Origin: Granulosicoccus sp045106855
GTDB taxonomy: Bacteria; Pseudomonadota; Gammaproteobacteria; Granulosicoccales; Granulosicoccaceae
NCBI GenBank assembly: GCA_045106855.1
Contig: JBGCFI010000054.1
Span: forward strand, 50,756 to 114,755
Direction: 5' to 3'
Length of the DNA: 64,000 nucleotides
Positions 18,001 through 27,907 of this stretch are shown here, piece after piece. Position 1 is the first letter of the stretch. Every line of letters starts with the position of its first letter. The notes below the pieces were generated by a model. The model had not been told where the DNA came from and made no database searches. It saw nothing but the letters and a program-made list of their open reading frames with translations. Both the position numbers and the translations under genes were made by a program.

Positions 18001-18405
18001 ATGCATTCCAACATACGAATTGCACTGAGCACGGTGTGGTTGCTCATTAGTTTTCAGGCACATGCATCAGAGGAAGGAATTCTTGGCCTGTGGCAAACGG
18101 AATCCACAGACAAAGGGTATCTTTTTGTCTCCATAGAAAACTGCGGGAACGCCGTGTGTGGTGTGATACAGCAGGCTAACGACCTGAAGGGCGAACCAGA
18201 TTCCCAGTACGAATTTCTGGGTGAAAAAATGATTTGGGATATGGTAAGTAAGGGCGAGAATCGTTGGTCTGGCGGAAAAATCTGGGACCCCAGCAAAGAT
18301 AAGACCTACAAATCGAAAATGTCCCTGAACAAAGACGTGCTGGATGTATCAGGTTGTATCGCCTTCATCTGCCGATCCCAACGTTGGACTCGGGTAACTC
18401 AGTAA
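18001..18405 (+). CDS. Secreted DUF2147 family protein
   Basis: A 134-residue protein with a signal peptide ending at HAS-E. The mature part shows the DUF2147 pattern: GLWQTESTDKGYLFVSIENC near the start, a WSGGKIWDPSKDKTYKSKM segment and a final GCIAFICRSQRWTR. The family is widespread in proteobacteria, periplasmic, and of unknown function. The frame extends upstream to a TTG at 17941, but the signal peptide begins at ATG 18001. Confidence 0.8.
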   Translation: MHSNIRIALSTVWLLISFQAHASEEGILGLWQTESTDKGYLFVSIENCGNAVCGVIQQANDLKGEPDSQYEFLGEKMIWDMVSKGENRWSGGKIWDPSKDKTYKSKMSLNKDVLDVSGCIAFICRSQRWTRVTQ

Positions 18406-18460
18406 AATAATCGACAGGGCTCTGCGGCAACAATACGTTAAACCCTTGTAATGTAAAAAT

Positions 18461-18524
18461 CTATGGGATTCCTGCGAAAGCGGAGATCCCATAGGCAAAC
18501 AAAGATTCCCGCCTGAGCGGGAAT
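18461..18524. terminator. Tandem hairpins incl. second dRS3-like repeat, between convergent genes
   Basis: A 9-bp perfect outer stem (CTATGGGAT 18461-18469, ATCCCATAG 18486-18494) around an inner imperfect stem with a GAAA loop is followed by a second palindrome at 18505-18524 that fits ATTCCC-N8-GGGAAT. They lie between two convergent genes and could terminate both. Confidence 0.5.
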
Positions 18525-18632
18525 AACGATGGTAGAGCTTTCTAACGCTCAGAACTGGACACGAAGCTGAAGGAAAGGTTCAGATGAAGTCTTCACTGCG
18601 TGCAACATCAAGTAACTTTTATACAACGCAAA

Positions 18633-20006
18633 TTATTTTAAATCGTCCCAGCTCTTCTGAATATCTGTAGCGACTTCCGCAGCGTCTTTGCCACCGGTGT
18701 AATCGACCATTCCGGTCCAGAACGTGCCCGCTCCAACACCACCGGGCATTAGATCGGATCCGTCAAATCGAAACGTTGTTGCACCCAGCAAAATGTCACC
18801 CAGGCCGCGCAGCGTGTCATCTTTATAGGCTTTGGGATTCACACCTGTATGAGGTGTTAAAAATCCTGTCTGAGCCATCATGACTTCATGAGCAATGGGT
18901 AACTTGAAAAACTCCATCAGTTCAAGGGTTGCTGCCGATGTATTAGTGACAGCCATGACTGTACCACCACCTAATACGGGACTGCCAAGATCTTTCTCTG
19001 CGTATCCCGGCAGGTAAAAGAAGTCGGTATCAACACCGAACTCAACATCTTCGGGAAAGAACGCCGGAACGAACGAAGCTTGTCGATGCATGTAGCACTG
19101 AGGCGGCGATGTGAACATACCCTTAGGGCTGTCGCGAAAATCTGTTGAAGCCACGGCACCAGCACCACCCGCAACTTTTTTATCATCGCGCGCAAACCAG
19201 CCAAACTCTTCTATTGCCGCGACCACTCTTGGATCATCAAACGGAATTTCGTTGGTCGTCCATTGGTCGTAAACTTCGGGTGACTGCGTACGCAGCATCA
19301 TGTCTTCAACCCAATCGGTTGCAGGCCAACCTGTTGCCGCCCCGGAACCTAAACCAATGCACCAGGGTGTCTCCCCGTCGGCAACGATTTGTTCTGTCAG
19401 TGCTTTAAGACCTTCCATAGAATCCGGCACTTCGTAACCAGCATCATCAAAGTTTTCAGGGCTGTACCAGACCAGAGATTTTACATTGACGTTGTAGAAG
19501 AACCCGTACATCTGATCTTTGCCATCTATGTTCGCGTAGGTGCCCAGATCTACCCAGGATTGACCAGCGGCGTAGTTATCACGAACCCAGCTTGCCATGT
19601 CTTCACCCAGCGGTGCCAGATGTCCCTTGGAAGCCAACACAGCGGCAAGTCCTGGTTGAGGAAACACGGCGATGTTCGGTGCAGAGCCACCTTCAACATC
19701 GACCACGATCTGTTGCTCAAACGAATCCGATCCGGAATATACAACCTCGGCACCGGTGGCAACGCTGAAATACGCCAATGCACTTCTGAAAAAGTCATCC
19801 TCGGGGTTCAGCCAAGGTCCGGCTACTGTGACTCTCTGACCACTCAAATCAGGCGCAGATTCCGCCCATGCCGTGTAACTGTCCCAAGTGAAAGCACCTT
19901 CACCTGGCTTGTATGCCAACTCCTGATCATCTGCCTGCAAGGCAGCGCTGAAAAGAGAAGCAGCGGCAATGCCGACGCTAATCGCAGATTTTCGAAAGAT
20001 GTTCAT
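18633..20006 (-). CDS. ABC transporter sugar-binding protein (alpha-glucoside AglE-like)
   Basis: A 457-residue exported protein with a signal peptide ending near LQA-D. It resembles the AglE-type family of extracellular solute-binding proteins (PF01547 class) that bind alpha-glucosides: VTVAGPWLNPEDDFFRSALAYF near the start and a C-terminal FWTGMVDYTGGKDAAEV. No sugar permease or ATPase gene is adjacent: the next genes upstream encode an exporter. It is therefore an orphan binding protein, or it serves a transporter encoded elsewhere. Confidence 0.75.
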   Translation of the reverse strand: MNIFRKSAISVGIAAASLFSAALQADDQELAYKPGEGAFTWDSYTAWAESAPDLSGQRVTVAGPWLNPEDDFFRSALAYFSVATGAEVVYSGSDSFEQQIVVDVEGGSAPNIAVFPQPGLAAVLASKGHLAPLGEDMASWVRDNYAAGQSWVDLGTYANIDGKDQMYGFFYNVNVKSLVWYSPENFDDAGYEVPDSMEGLKALTEQIVADGETPWCIGLGSGAATGWPATDWVEDMMLRTQSPEVYDQWTTNEIPFDDPRVVAAIEEFGWFARDDKKVAGGAGAVASTDFRDSPKGMFTSPPQCYMHRQASFVPAFFPEDVEFGVDTDFFYLPGYAEKDLGSPVLGGGTVMAVTNTSAATLELMEFFKLPIAHEVMMAQTGFLTPHTGVNPKAYKDDTLRGLGDILLGATTFRFDGSDLMPGGVGAGTFWTGMVDYTGGKDAAEVATDIQKSWDDLK

Positions 20007-20224
20007 TCATGCTCCAGAAATGATGAGTTAGGGGTGCATCGTGCCAAGCGGCTATGCGGTGGTGACCCGGCAGCTTAGTGCCACCGTGCCAGCAGTTTAA
20101 GAAAACTCACAATTAAGTCAAATCGAAATTTGATATACCGATGACTAATTCCTCTTATTACAAGGAGTTACTCGGAATCACCGGGCTTTACCTACTCCCC
20201 GCCCCCCAATACCCATGACAGCTT

Positions 20225-22099
20225 TCATGCCGATGCCTGCAATACTTTCGTTGACTGTGCCAGGCTTTGCAGTCCAACCATGGACCGATATCGCCCGCCT
20301 GCAGCCATTAGCTCAGCATGCGAACCCTCCTCGACTATTCGTCCCTCGTGTAACACAAGAATTCTGCTTGCATCCCGTATTGTAACTAGCCGGTGTGCAA
20401 TCACAAAAGCTATACGCCCTTTGAACACGGCACTCATACCACGCTGAATGCGCTGCTCGGTTTGTGTATCAATAGATGATGTGGCTTCATCCATAACCAG
20501 TATTTCAGGATCTGACAATACCGCTCTGGCTAGTGACAGCAGTTGCTTCTGACCCGAAGAAAGCCGTGTACCACCTTCACCGGCTTGTGTTTCATAACCA
20601 TTAGGTAGCTGCGTAATGAAATCATGGGCATCAGCACTGCGCGCGGCATCCTCCACCTCGCTATCAGTGGCATTTAATCGGCCATAACGAATGTTCTCTC
20701 GCACGGTACCGCTGAACACATGTGGTTGTTGCAGAATCATACCCAGATTGGACTGCAACCAGTCAAGACCCAACTGCCGATAATCCACCCCATTGATTAA
20801 CACCTTACCCGAGGTGGGCTCATAAAACCGGCAGATTAAATTCACCAGTGTGCTTTTTCCACAACCAGTGTGCCCTACAATCGCGATTGTCTCACCACTC
20901 TGCACGGTCAAGTTAATATTGTCTAAGACTGGCTGCCCTGATGCATAGGCAAAGTGTACATTCTCCAACTCAACTTGACGTATACGTGCCTCTCCTACAT
21001 CGACAACATGTTCAGAGTCATCAACAATTTTTGGCACTTCATTGATAAGCGACAACACACGCTCTGCCGAGGCCTGAGCGATTTGCAGTTCTGTAAATCG
21101 CCCGCTGATTTCCTCCACTGGCTCGTACATCTGGCGAGCAATCGCAAGAATGGCAATTAGCGTTCCAGTAGAAATTGCCCCACCTATCATTGAATAACCA
21201 CCAAATACCATAGCCAGCCCGATAGCAAGACTACCCAGTGTTACCACAACAGGTAGATAGATAGCGCCATAGGTGAGATTTCGTACACCGTTTTGAGCAA
21301 GGCGTGAGGTAAGACAATCGAACTCCTGTTGATTGCTATCCTCGCGCACGAATGCTTTGCTCGTCAGCACACCTGTAATCGCTTCGTTATAACTCGCGGT
21401 TATGCGGCTATTGATTGCTCGAGTTGCACGTGCACTGACGAGCAAACGATTTTGAAAAAGAAACGACACAAAAACCAGAACCGGCAATACTGAAAGCACT
21501 ACAACCGCTACGCTTGCATTAAGGATGAACATGGTGACAACAATGGCGACCATCAGGGTGACACCCCATATCAAGTCCAGCCAGCCCCACACCAGAATAC
21601 CTGAGATACGCTCGCAATCCGACGTCATCCGCGCCATCAGCCATCCAACAGGGCGATGATCGTAATAGCTAAATGACAGGCGCTGCAGATTGGCAAACGC
21701 ATCACGGCGAATATCGTGCGTCAGATGTGTCTGAAGCCTGCCACCCACACGGATAAAACCGGCAATACATAAGGCAATACCCAGTGTGGCCCCGCCGTAC
21801 ATAGAAGCATATTTATACAAATTTACATCATCAGGCGATTCCGCAATAGCATCAATGACCGCTCGCGTTACTAGCGGGAAACTCAAATCCATTGCTGCAG
21901 TGACTACTGCCAGCACGGCTATCGACCACAGCAAATGCGGATAGTTACCGGCATAACGCGCAAGCTGTCGCCACATATCAAGTCGGGATACTTGACCTGC
22001 CACGGCACCGTCTGTGCTATTTCCATGCTTATTTTCTCTAGATGGCAGACTGTCCTCATCAAGATACAAGCCATCCTCAGCAAGTTCTGAATCATTCAT
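20225..22099 (-). CDS. ABC exporter half-transporter, catalytically canonical subunit (MdlB/MsbA-like)
   Basis: A 624-residue type IV ABC exporter: an N-terminal tail, six transmembrane helices (about 55-330) and an ATPase domain (about 375-610). The ATPase has Walker A GHTGCGKS, a Walker B with catalytic Glu (ILVMDEATSSID) and a variant signature LSSGQKQ. The partner encoded upstream carries the opposite combination, so together they look like a heterodimer with one active and one degenerate ATP site. The substrate is unknown; drugs or lipids are typical of the family. Confidence 0.9.
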   Translation of the reverse strand: MNDSELAEDGLYLDEDSLPSRENKHGNSTDGAVAGQVSRLDMWRQLARYAGNYPHLLWSIAVLAVVTAAMDLSFPLVTRAVIDAIAESPDDVNLYKYASMYGGATLGIALCIAGFIRVGGRLQTHLTHDIRRDAFANLQRLSFSYYDHRPVGWLMARMTSDCERISGILVWGWLDLIWGVTLMVAIVVTMFILNASVAVVVLSVLPVLVFVSFLFQNRLLVSARATRAINSRITASYNEAITGVLTSKAFVREDSNQQEFDCLTSRLAQNGVRNLTYGAIYLPVVVTLGSLAIGLAMVFGGYSMIGGAISTGTLIAILAIARQMYEPVEEISGRFTELQIAQASAERVLSLINEVPKIVDDSEHVVDVGEARIRQVELENVHFAYASGQPVLDNINLTVQSGETIAIVGHTGCGKSTLVNLICRFYEPTSGKVLINGVDYRQLGLDWLQSNLGMILQQPHVFSGTVRENIRYGRLNATDSEVEDAARSADAHDFITQLPNGYETQAGEGGTRLSSGQKQLLSLARAVLSDPEILVMDEATSSIDTQTEQRIQRGMSAVFKGRIAFVIAHRLVTIRDASRILVLHEGRIVEEGSHAELMAAGGRYRSMVGLQSLAQSTKVLQASA

Positions 22100-22141
22100 A
22101 ATATTTTCCCAGCTTATGTTGATTGATGATCAGATCAACGG

Positions 22142-24043
22142 TTACGCCGACAGCGGCCGGTGCACGGCACGCTCAAGATCACTATCAATCGATGCATCCA
22201 GTTCACGTTGAATCCCGCATAAATCACGATATAATCCAGGCAATGCAATGAGTTCTTCGTGCGTACCAAGTTGGGCTACACGCCCACTATCCATAACCAG
22301 AATTCGGTCTGCCTTGCGCACCGTTGACAAACGATGTGCAATGATGAACGTAGTCTGCCGGCAATCACGCTGCCTTAGTGCTCCGAGAATATGCTGTTCA
22401 GTCTCGGTATCTACAGCGGACAATGCATCATCCAATACCAGAATCGGTGCCTCTTTCAACAATGCACGAGCTATAGCAAGACGCTGACGTTGCCCACCGG
22501 ACAAAGTCACACCACGTTCTCCAATCATGGTGTCATAGCCATCGCTAAAGCCCTCAATCGTGTCGTGCAAGGCTGCCATTCGACAAGCATTTCTTCTTGC
22601 GTCGTCGCTGATATTTTTCCCGGCAACATCTAGATTGCGTGCGATAGAGCGCGAATACAAAAAGGGCTCCTGCGACACTAAAGCAATCTGGTTACGTATC
22701 CAGAAACGATCAAGGCCAGCCAGCTCGTGACCAGCAAAGCTAACGGAACCATTGCTATAGACATGCAGCTTAAGCAATACGTTAATAAGGGTGCTCTTAC
22801 CGCTGCCTGGCGCTCCCACTAAAGCCAGAGTCTCCCCTGCGTGGATGTGCACACTGACTTTATCAAGCGCTACGACAGCTTCGGCACCGTCACCAAAAGC
22901 TACCGAGACGTCTTGCAAATTGATGTCTCCCATAAAGTGATCTATGACAGGAATTACCCCTTCAGGCTCAGCCTCTTGAGAAACTATGTGGTGTATGCGA
23001 TTAATTGCGACTGTCGCCTTGCCACTATCGACTAACACGCGACCTAAGTGACGAACAGGCCAGGCCACCATTCCGATATATGTGGTAAACGCAAACAGTT
23101 CGCCGATGGAAATTGCCCCAAGGCTAACCAGCCAGGCACCAGCAATTAACACCACACCTATTTGTGTCAGCACCAGAAAATCACTGCTAGCCCAGAACAA
23201 GCTCATTAACGTCACCATGCGGTAGTCGCATTCTCGATATTCCCCGTTGTATGTGGCGAATTTGTCAATTTCAAATTGCTGACGATTGAACGCGCGAACC
23301 ACCCGAATACCGGTTAGATTTTCTTGCAGTGTTGCGGTTAATCGGCCTTCAGCTTCATCAGTGACCAGAAACAATCGCTTCATCTTCGAAAAGAAAAGGT
23401 AAGACCAATACAACAACAGAGGCATCAGGCACAACGACAGAAGAGCCAGAGTAGTGTCCATCCAGAACAAGACTGGAGTCACGCAGACAGCCAACAACAC
23501 AGAGCGGCATATTTCCACGCTATGCGATGACAGAAAAACACGCACTGTCTCCACGTCAGAGCTGCAACGTTGTACAAGATCGCCCGTCGCTTCATTATCA
23601 AAAAACGACGCGCGACTGTGATGCAATCGCTGATACAAGCGCTGTCGCAATCGCATCGCAATAGCCTCCGAGGCAAGCGCTGTAAGGCGCCCGCGGGCAA
23701 ACAGGAAAACACCAGCCACAGCGGTTGCCAGCACCATAAGCACACCCGATACAACGAGATAACTCTTCAGAGTTATAGCCTGGTTACTCGCTGTGGTGGC
23801 AATGGCGAGAATAGGTGCTGATGCGTCATCAAGGTGTCCGGAACCCAGCGCATCTATCGCATACTTCCCAATCAGCGGCGGCGTAAACAGAAAAGCATTG
23901 CCTAATACCATCGCGCCCACAGCAAAACCAAATCGCCGTAACTCGGTACGCGCCAGCAGCCACAACTGCATCAAAGCGGTTGTTTTAGATAGAGAAACAG
24001 ATGCACCATCGGGTTCCTTTAAAATTTCTTCTTTCGTATTCAT
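22142..24043 (-). CDS. ABC exporter half-transporter, degenerate-site subunit (MdlA-like)
   Basis: A 633-residue half-transporter from ATG 24043 (a TTG at 24145 and an ATG at 24100 lie further upstream in frame). Six transmembrane helices precede an ATPase domain with Walker A GAPGSGKS and the canonical signature LSGGQRQ, but Asp replaces the catalytic Glu after Walker B (ILVLDDALSAVD). This is the known pattern of heterodimeric exporters such as BmrCD or TM287/288. The partner gene begins 42 bases downstream. Confidence 0.88.
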   Translation of the reverse strand: MNTKEEILKEPDGASVSLSKTTALMQLWLLARTELRRFGFAVGAMVLGNAFLFTPPLIGKYAIDALGSGHLDDASAPILAIATTASNQAITLKSYLVVSGVLMVLATAVAGVFLFARGRLTALASEAIAMRLRQRLYQRLHHSRASFFDNEATGDLVQRCSSDVETVRVFLSSHSVEICRSVLLAVCVTPVLFWMDTTLALLSLCLMPLLLYWSYLFFSKMKRLFLVTDEAEGRLTATLQENLTGIRVVRAFNRQQFEIDKFATYNGEYRECDYRMVTLMSLFWASSDFLVLTQIGVVLIAGAWLVSLGAISIGELFAFTTYIGMVAWPVRHLGRVLVDSGKATVAINRIHHIVSQEAEPEGVIPVIDHFMGDINLQDVSVAFGDGAEAVVALDKVSVHIHAGETLALVGAPGSGKSTLINVLLKLHVYSNGSVSFAGHELAGLDRFWIRNQIALVSQEPFLYSRSIARNLDVAGKNISDDARRNACRMAALHDTIEGFSDGYDTMIGERGVTLSGGQRQRLAIARALLKEAPILVLDDALSAVDTETEQHILGALRQRDCRQTTFIIAHRLSTVRKADRILVMDSGRVAQLGTHEELIALPGLYRDLCGIQRELDASIDSDLERAVHRPLSA

Positions 24044-24100
24044 TGTCGTGTCATCAGTAAAAACCACGCGGGTACGCGAAGTCCGCAAAGCCTGTGGCAT

Positions 24101-24600
24101 TGCCTGAGAGACGCATTCAGATTGGAAATCGAACGGAAACGCCAACAGGCTGCCGGTAAGCCTGCAGAAGCGGAACCTCGAATAGAGTTTTTTAAGAGTC
24201 GGCGACTAGGGCCGACACAAACAGGCTTAAGAGGTTGTCGCTCCCGCAGAAAAACCTGGGAGTGCTGAGATCGCAAATGACTTATGGATGCCAAACATTT
24301 CCATATCGAATCTCCCGTTGCCTGTTATAGGTATGTGCAAAGCCGCCCAGCATTGGTCAGCCTTGTTAGAACCGGATACTACTCCGATTTTAGAAATCGT
24401 CAACTATCCGAAGAGACTAATAATTATTACCAGTTATAAGGATAGGCGTTGACGGGTTTGCTATTACCTGATGTGTAAGGGTATATCTGGATCACACGTA
24501 ACCACGACTAGCCGCGCGCCGCACATTTGACGGTTGAAATGCCAGCCGAAATCTGGTCTCCTACGCTGACCTTAAAATCACGTTGCTACCCAGTCTTTCA
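24101..24600. other. Intergenic region between divergent exporter and ParA genes
   Basis: About 500 bases with two small inverted repeats: GTCGGC/GCCGAC (24198-24203, 24211-24216) and CTCCC/GGGAG (24241-24245, 24258-24262). They could form structure in the leader of the exporter transcript. No coding sequence is apparent. Confidence 0.35.
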
Positions 24601-25275
24601 ATGGCCAAAGAACCCAAAATTTTCAGTATTTGCAATTCCAAAGGCGGTGTTGGAAAGTCGGTTGTCACCATGATGGTAGCCGTGGCGGTTGCTGAACAAA
24701 AAAACAAAAAAGTACTCATCATTGACTGCGATTCGCAAGCCTCAGTATCGGCAATGTACGAACAGGAAATTGAATACTATCCGGATGACACACCCCTTAT
24801 TGAAGTGGAGGCATTAAGTCCCAGGCGAGTCAATACGTTTCTGAAGCGATTCGGTGGTGATTATGATGTCATTTTCATAGATATTCCTCGAATGACCGAC
24901 AAAAAGGCAGATAATCCAACGGTGATGCTGCTGTATAACTGCGACGGAATTCTTGTACCCGTCATCGGTTCCGGGATTGACGCTATTGCCACTCAGGAAT
25001 TCATGGAAATCCTTGACGAATGCAAGACCTTTAAAGCCGAGATGGACGAAGAGCTGATCAGCTACGGATTTATTAATCGCAGAAATCTACGTAAAAGCAA
25101 CGCTGAAACAGAGACCGAACTCAAGCAGGCTGGCCTAAAGATGTTCAGCAATTCCTTGTCTGATTTACGCATTTTTACCACACCCTCAGTATTTAGCTCG
25201 CCACTGACAACTGCAGAAGGAAACCGACGCTTCGAACCTTTCTTTAAAGAGTTCTGTCGAAAATTCAAAATATAA
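24601..25275 (+). CDS. Orphan ParA/MinD-type partition ATPase
   Basis: A 224-residue P-loop ATPase with a deviant Walker A, KGGVGKS (residues 14-20), Walker A' VLIIDCDSQASVS and a Walker B-like DVIFIDIPR. This is the ParA fold used for chromosome, plasmid or protein-cargo positioning. No parB, parS-like repeats or chemotaxis/carboxysome cargo genes are nearby, so its cargo is unknown. ATG 24601 is preferred over a TTG at 24583. An uncharacterised 357-base stretch follows (25276-25632). Confidence 0.8.
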   Translation: MAKEPKIFSICNSKGGVGKSVVTMMVAVAVAEQKNKKVLIIDCDSQASVSAMYEQEIEYYPDDTPLIEVEALSPRRVNTFLKRFGGDYDVIFIDIPRMTDKKADNPTVMLLYNCDGILVPVIGSGIDAIATQEFMEILDECKTFKAEMDEELISYGFINRRNLRKSNAETETELKQAGLKMFSNSLSDLRIFTTPSVFSSPLTTAEGNRRFEPFFKEFCRKFKI

Positions 25276-25632
25276 GTGGAATGCGGATATCCTCCCTACT
25301 CGCCTTTCTTGGTTTTCCCGGAAAAAAAAGAAGCTCCAAGTATCTCGCGCGGGCACGCTTATAAATGCACACAGTGCGTCCCGATGTACAAAGCGCAGTT
25401 TCACTTTGCGCATGCTTAAAAGCCATACAAGAATGGCCTCACAGACTAAAACACCTTGCAAGTCGAGTGAAATTTCCATTAATTTTCAATCACTTAACTA
25501 CACATTAAAGACACTAACCCTAAACTTGGCAACCGGGCTTGCAGTGTGGTTGTACAAAGTGCCAATGCTTACTTGAAGGCAATGAATAGGAGTGATACTG
25601 TCATTGAAATTTCAAGCATTTAAATCAATTGA

Positions 25633-26832
25633 ATGAAGTGGGCCATACAGTCGGTTATCCGGCAGTCATTCCAGAGCACTAGCTCAATTCTGCTGTGCGC
25701 ATTTTTGGTAGCAGGCTGCACCGAAGAATCAGGTGTCGGCATTGAAAGCACCGATAGCTCCACAGCGGGCAAACTGTTCATATCCACACCGGGTTTTTTA
25801 AACGCGCGAGCCCTTAATCCTGATGAGCTTCGTGTCAATGTACAAGTAGATGGCACCGAAGTAGCGGCAACACGTGTCGGTGATGCCTGGACCGTCACTA
25901 TTCAGGTTGCACCGGATACTCCATATATTCTGACCATTGAATGGACCAACAGTAGCGGACTTTTACTGGCACAATACGATCAGAGACAAGCTGCTGTTAC
26001 AACCAACAGTTCGCTCTCAATCACATCCGATCAATACCAAAGTAGCGGTAACGAAAGATTTGATACTGACGACGATGGATCCAGTAACTTGGCGGAGATT
26101 GATGCGGGTACTGATCCCAATGACCCTGACAGCAAGCCGGGATCGGTTGTTCCCGATCCGGTAACTGTCTCACTTCCCCGTGTTCAGGTCAGTGAAGCGC
26201 CCTTAATCGACGGGCTATATGATGATGTTTGGGATCAGGCACAATTCAGTGATACAGATGCCAATCGTTTATTCATTGATAATTTGCTCAGTAATGTTGA
26301 CACCAACACGCAGAGAACCGACGGCAATGCAGAATTCTTGTGGGCAGGTATGCATGATGGAACCCACTTGTACCTGTATATCTTCGGTGAGAATCGCGAC
26401 GCCCAGGGCGCTGATGCAAGAGCTGACTCAACCATTCTTTATCATGACGACTCTGTCGAACTTTTCTTCGATGGGAATTTAAGTCGAGGAACCAGCTACG
26501 ATGGAGTAGATGACACAAGTATCATTATTGCGCTGCTCGATCAGGAAGGAAACTCATCAGGCAGAATTTCACGCGGTGCCAGTGGTTCTCAGCCGATACC
26601 TGAAGGCCTGAGATTCTTCAACTGTTTGTGTTCCCCGGTTTACACCTGGGAGATTGCTATTCCATTAACATCGTTAAACATCAATCCAGAGCAACCTTTT
26701 GGTATGGAATTACAGTTGAACGATGATAATACAGGGGGTGACAGAGATAGCTATTGGGGCTGGTTTCAAACTAGTCGAAGCCCTGCTACATTTTTCGAGC
26801 CTCGCGTAATGGGTACCATCGAATTGCGATGA
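25633..26832 (+). CDS. Lipoprotein with CBM9-like carbohydrate-binding domain
   Basis: A 399-residue lipoprotein (lipobox LVAGC, Cys at about 30). It has an N-terminal beta-sandwich-like region (45-135), a calcium-binding linker of the TSP3/dockerin kind (FDTDDDGSSNLAEIDAGTDPNDPDS, about 138-162), and a C-terminal domain (about 185-399) matching CBM9-type sugar-binding modules: APLIDGLYDDVWDQA, YHDDSVELFFDGN, YTWEIAIPLTSLNI. It may display a polysaccharide-binding domain on the cell surface. No glycoside hydrolase is adjacent. Confidence 0.7.
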   Translation: MKWAIQSVIRQSFQSTSSILLCAFLVAGCTEESGVGIESTDSSTAGKLFISTPGFLNARALNPDELRVNVQVDGTEVAATRVGDAWTVTIQVAPDTPYILTIEWTNSSGLLLAQYDQRQAAVTTNSSLSITSDQYQSSGNERFDTDDDGSSNLAEIDAGTDPNDPDSKPGSVVPDPVTVSLPRVQVSEAPLIDGLYDDVWDQAQFSDTDANRLFIDNLLSNVDTNTQRTDGNAEFLWAGMHDGTHLYLYIFGENRDAQGADARADSTILYHDDSVELFFDGNLSRGTSYDGVDDTSIIIALLDQEGNSSGRISRGASGSQPIPEGLRFFNCLCSPVYTWEIAIPLTSLNINPEQPFGMELQLNDDNTGGDRDSYWGWFQTSRSPATFFEPRVMGTIELR

Positions 26833-26876
26833 AATTCCTGTAATACCCTCACAAGCGGACATCCAGTGTTTTGCAT

Positions 26877-27907
26877 CTACCCGTCAACGGTTAGTACGAT
26901 TTTACCGACGTGGTTTTTCTCTAAAAATGCTACCTGTGCATCAGCGATTTGCTCGAGTGGGTAAGTTTCGGCAACCAGAGGCAGAACATATCCTTGCTCA
27001 ATATGCCTTACCAGATTGGAAAAAACACTCGGATCCAGAACGGTGCAACCAAAAAAACTCAAGTCCTTCAGGTACAGCGTCCGAACATCCAGCTCCACCA
27101 GTGGACCGCCGATGGCACCGGAGACACCATAGCGTCCTCCGGGTCTAAGAATATCGAGAAGTATTGGCCATTGCGGCCCAGCCACCAGATCGATAACAAC
27201 ATCGATGCTGTCGCGTCCAAGAGCCTGCTCAAGATTTACATCTCTAAGAGTTGTTCGATCAGCACCAAGTTGAAGCAGGTTCTCCGATTTATTTGCACTG
27301 GTTACAGCGACTACAGTTGCGCCGCGCGCCTTGGCCAGTTGAATAACCGCCGAACCTACCCCGCCAGATGCACCCGTAACCAATACGGTATCTCCGGACG
27401 CAACGTTCGTTCGAGTCAGAAGATTCTCCGCAGTAGAATATGAGCAGGGGAAAGATGCCAGCTCCGCATCACTGAGCCGACTTTCAATCCGATGCGCATG
27501 ACACGCTGCAACCGCAGTGTACTCAGCAAGTCCCCCATCACATTCCGAACCAAGATACCAGGGCATGTTTAAACTTTGACCATTGACCTCTCGAATACAA
27601 GGTTCGATCAATACTCGTTCGTCGATTCTTTGTGAACTAACCTCTGGTCCCACAGCAACGATTCGTCCACAGACATCTGCCCCCTGAATTCTCGGAAGCC
27701 GAAGCGGTGTACCGTACCAACTTGCGTCTTCACTAGCTGATTCCTGCTTTGAATACCAGCCAATTCGGGTGTTTACATCCGTGTTGTTAGCCCGGCCGCA
27801 GCCACACGAATCAACACATCGCGGCTGCCTAACGAGGGAATCGGAATATCATCTCGCACCTCAAGCTTATCGAAGCCACCATGACCTGTAAGCCATACAC
27901 CTTGCAT
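26877..27907 (-). pseudogene. Frameshifted zinc-type alcohol dehydrogenase/quinone reductase (MDR family)
   Basis: The downstream part (26877-27653) encodes the C-terminal 258 residues of a medium-chain dehydrogenase/reductase, with the NADP-binding VTGASGGVGSAVIQLAKARGA. The N-terminal part is also present: ATG 27907 opens MQGVWLTGHGGFDKLEVRDD and continues to VLIRVAAAG. A single missing base near 27790 then breaks the frame; adding one base would read NNTDVNTRIGWYSK and rejoin the downstream frame. The gene is either inactivated or contains a sequencing error. An IS66 remnant ends immediately before its start codon. Confidence 0.8.

Noticed and set aside
24101..24270. Glycine-riboswitch-like motif (CTCTCAGGCAA on the minus strand) before the exporter genes
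   Set aside because: The rest of the glycine aptamer (GGAGAG and CCGAAGG-type elements) is absent, and the motif lies next to an alternative start codon.
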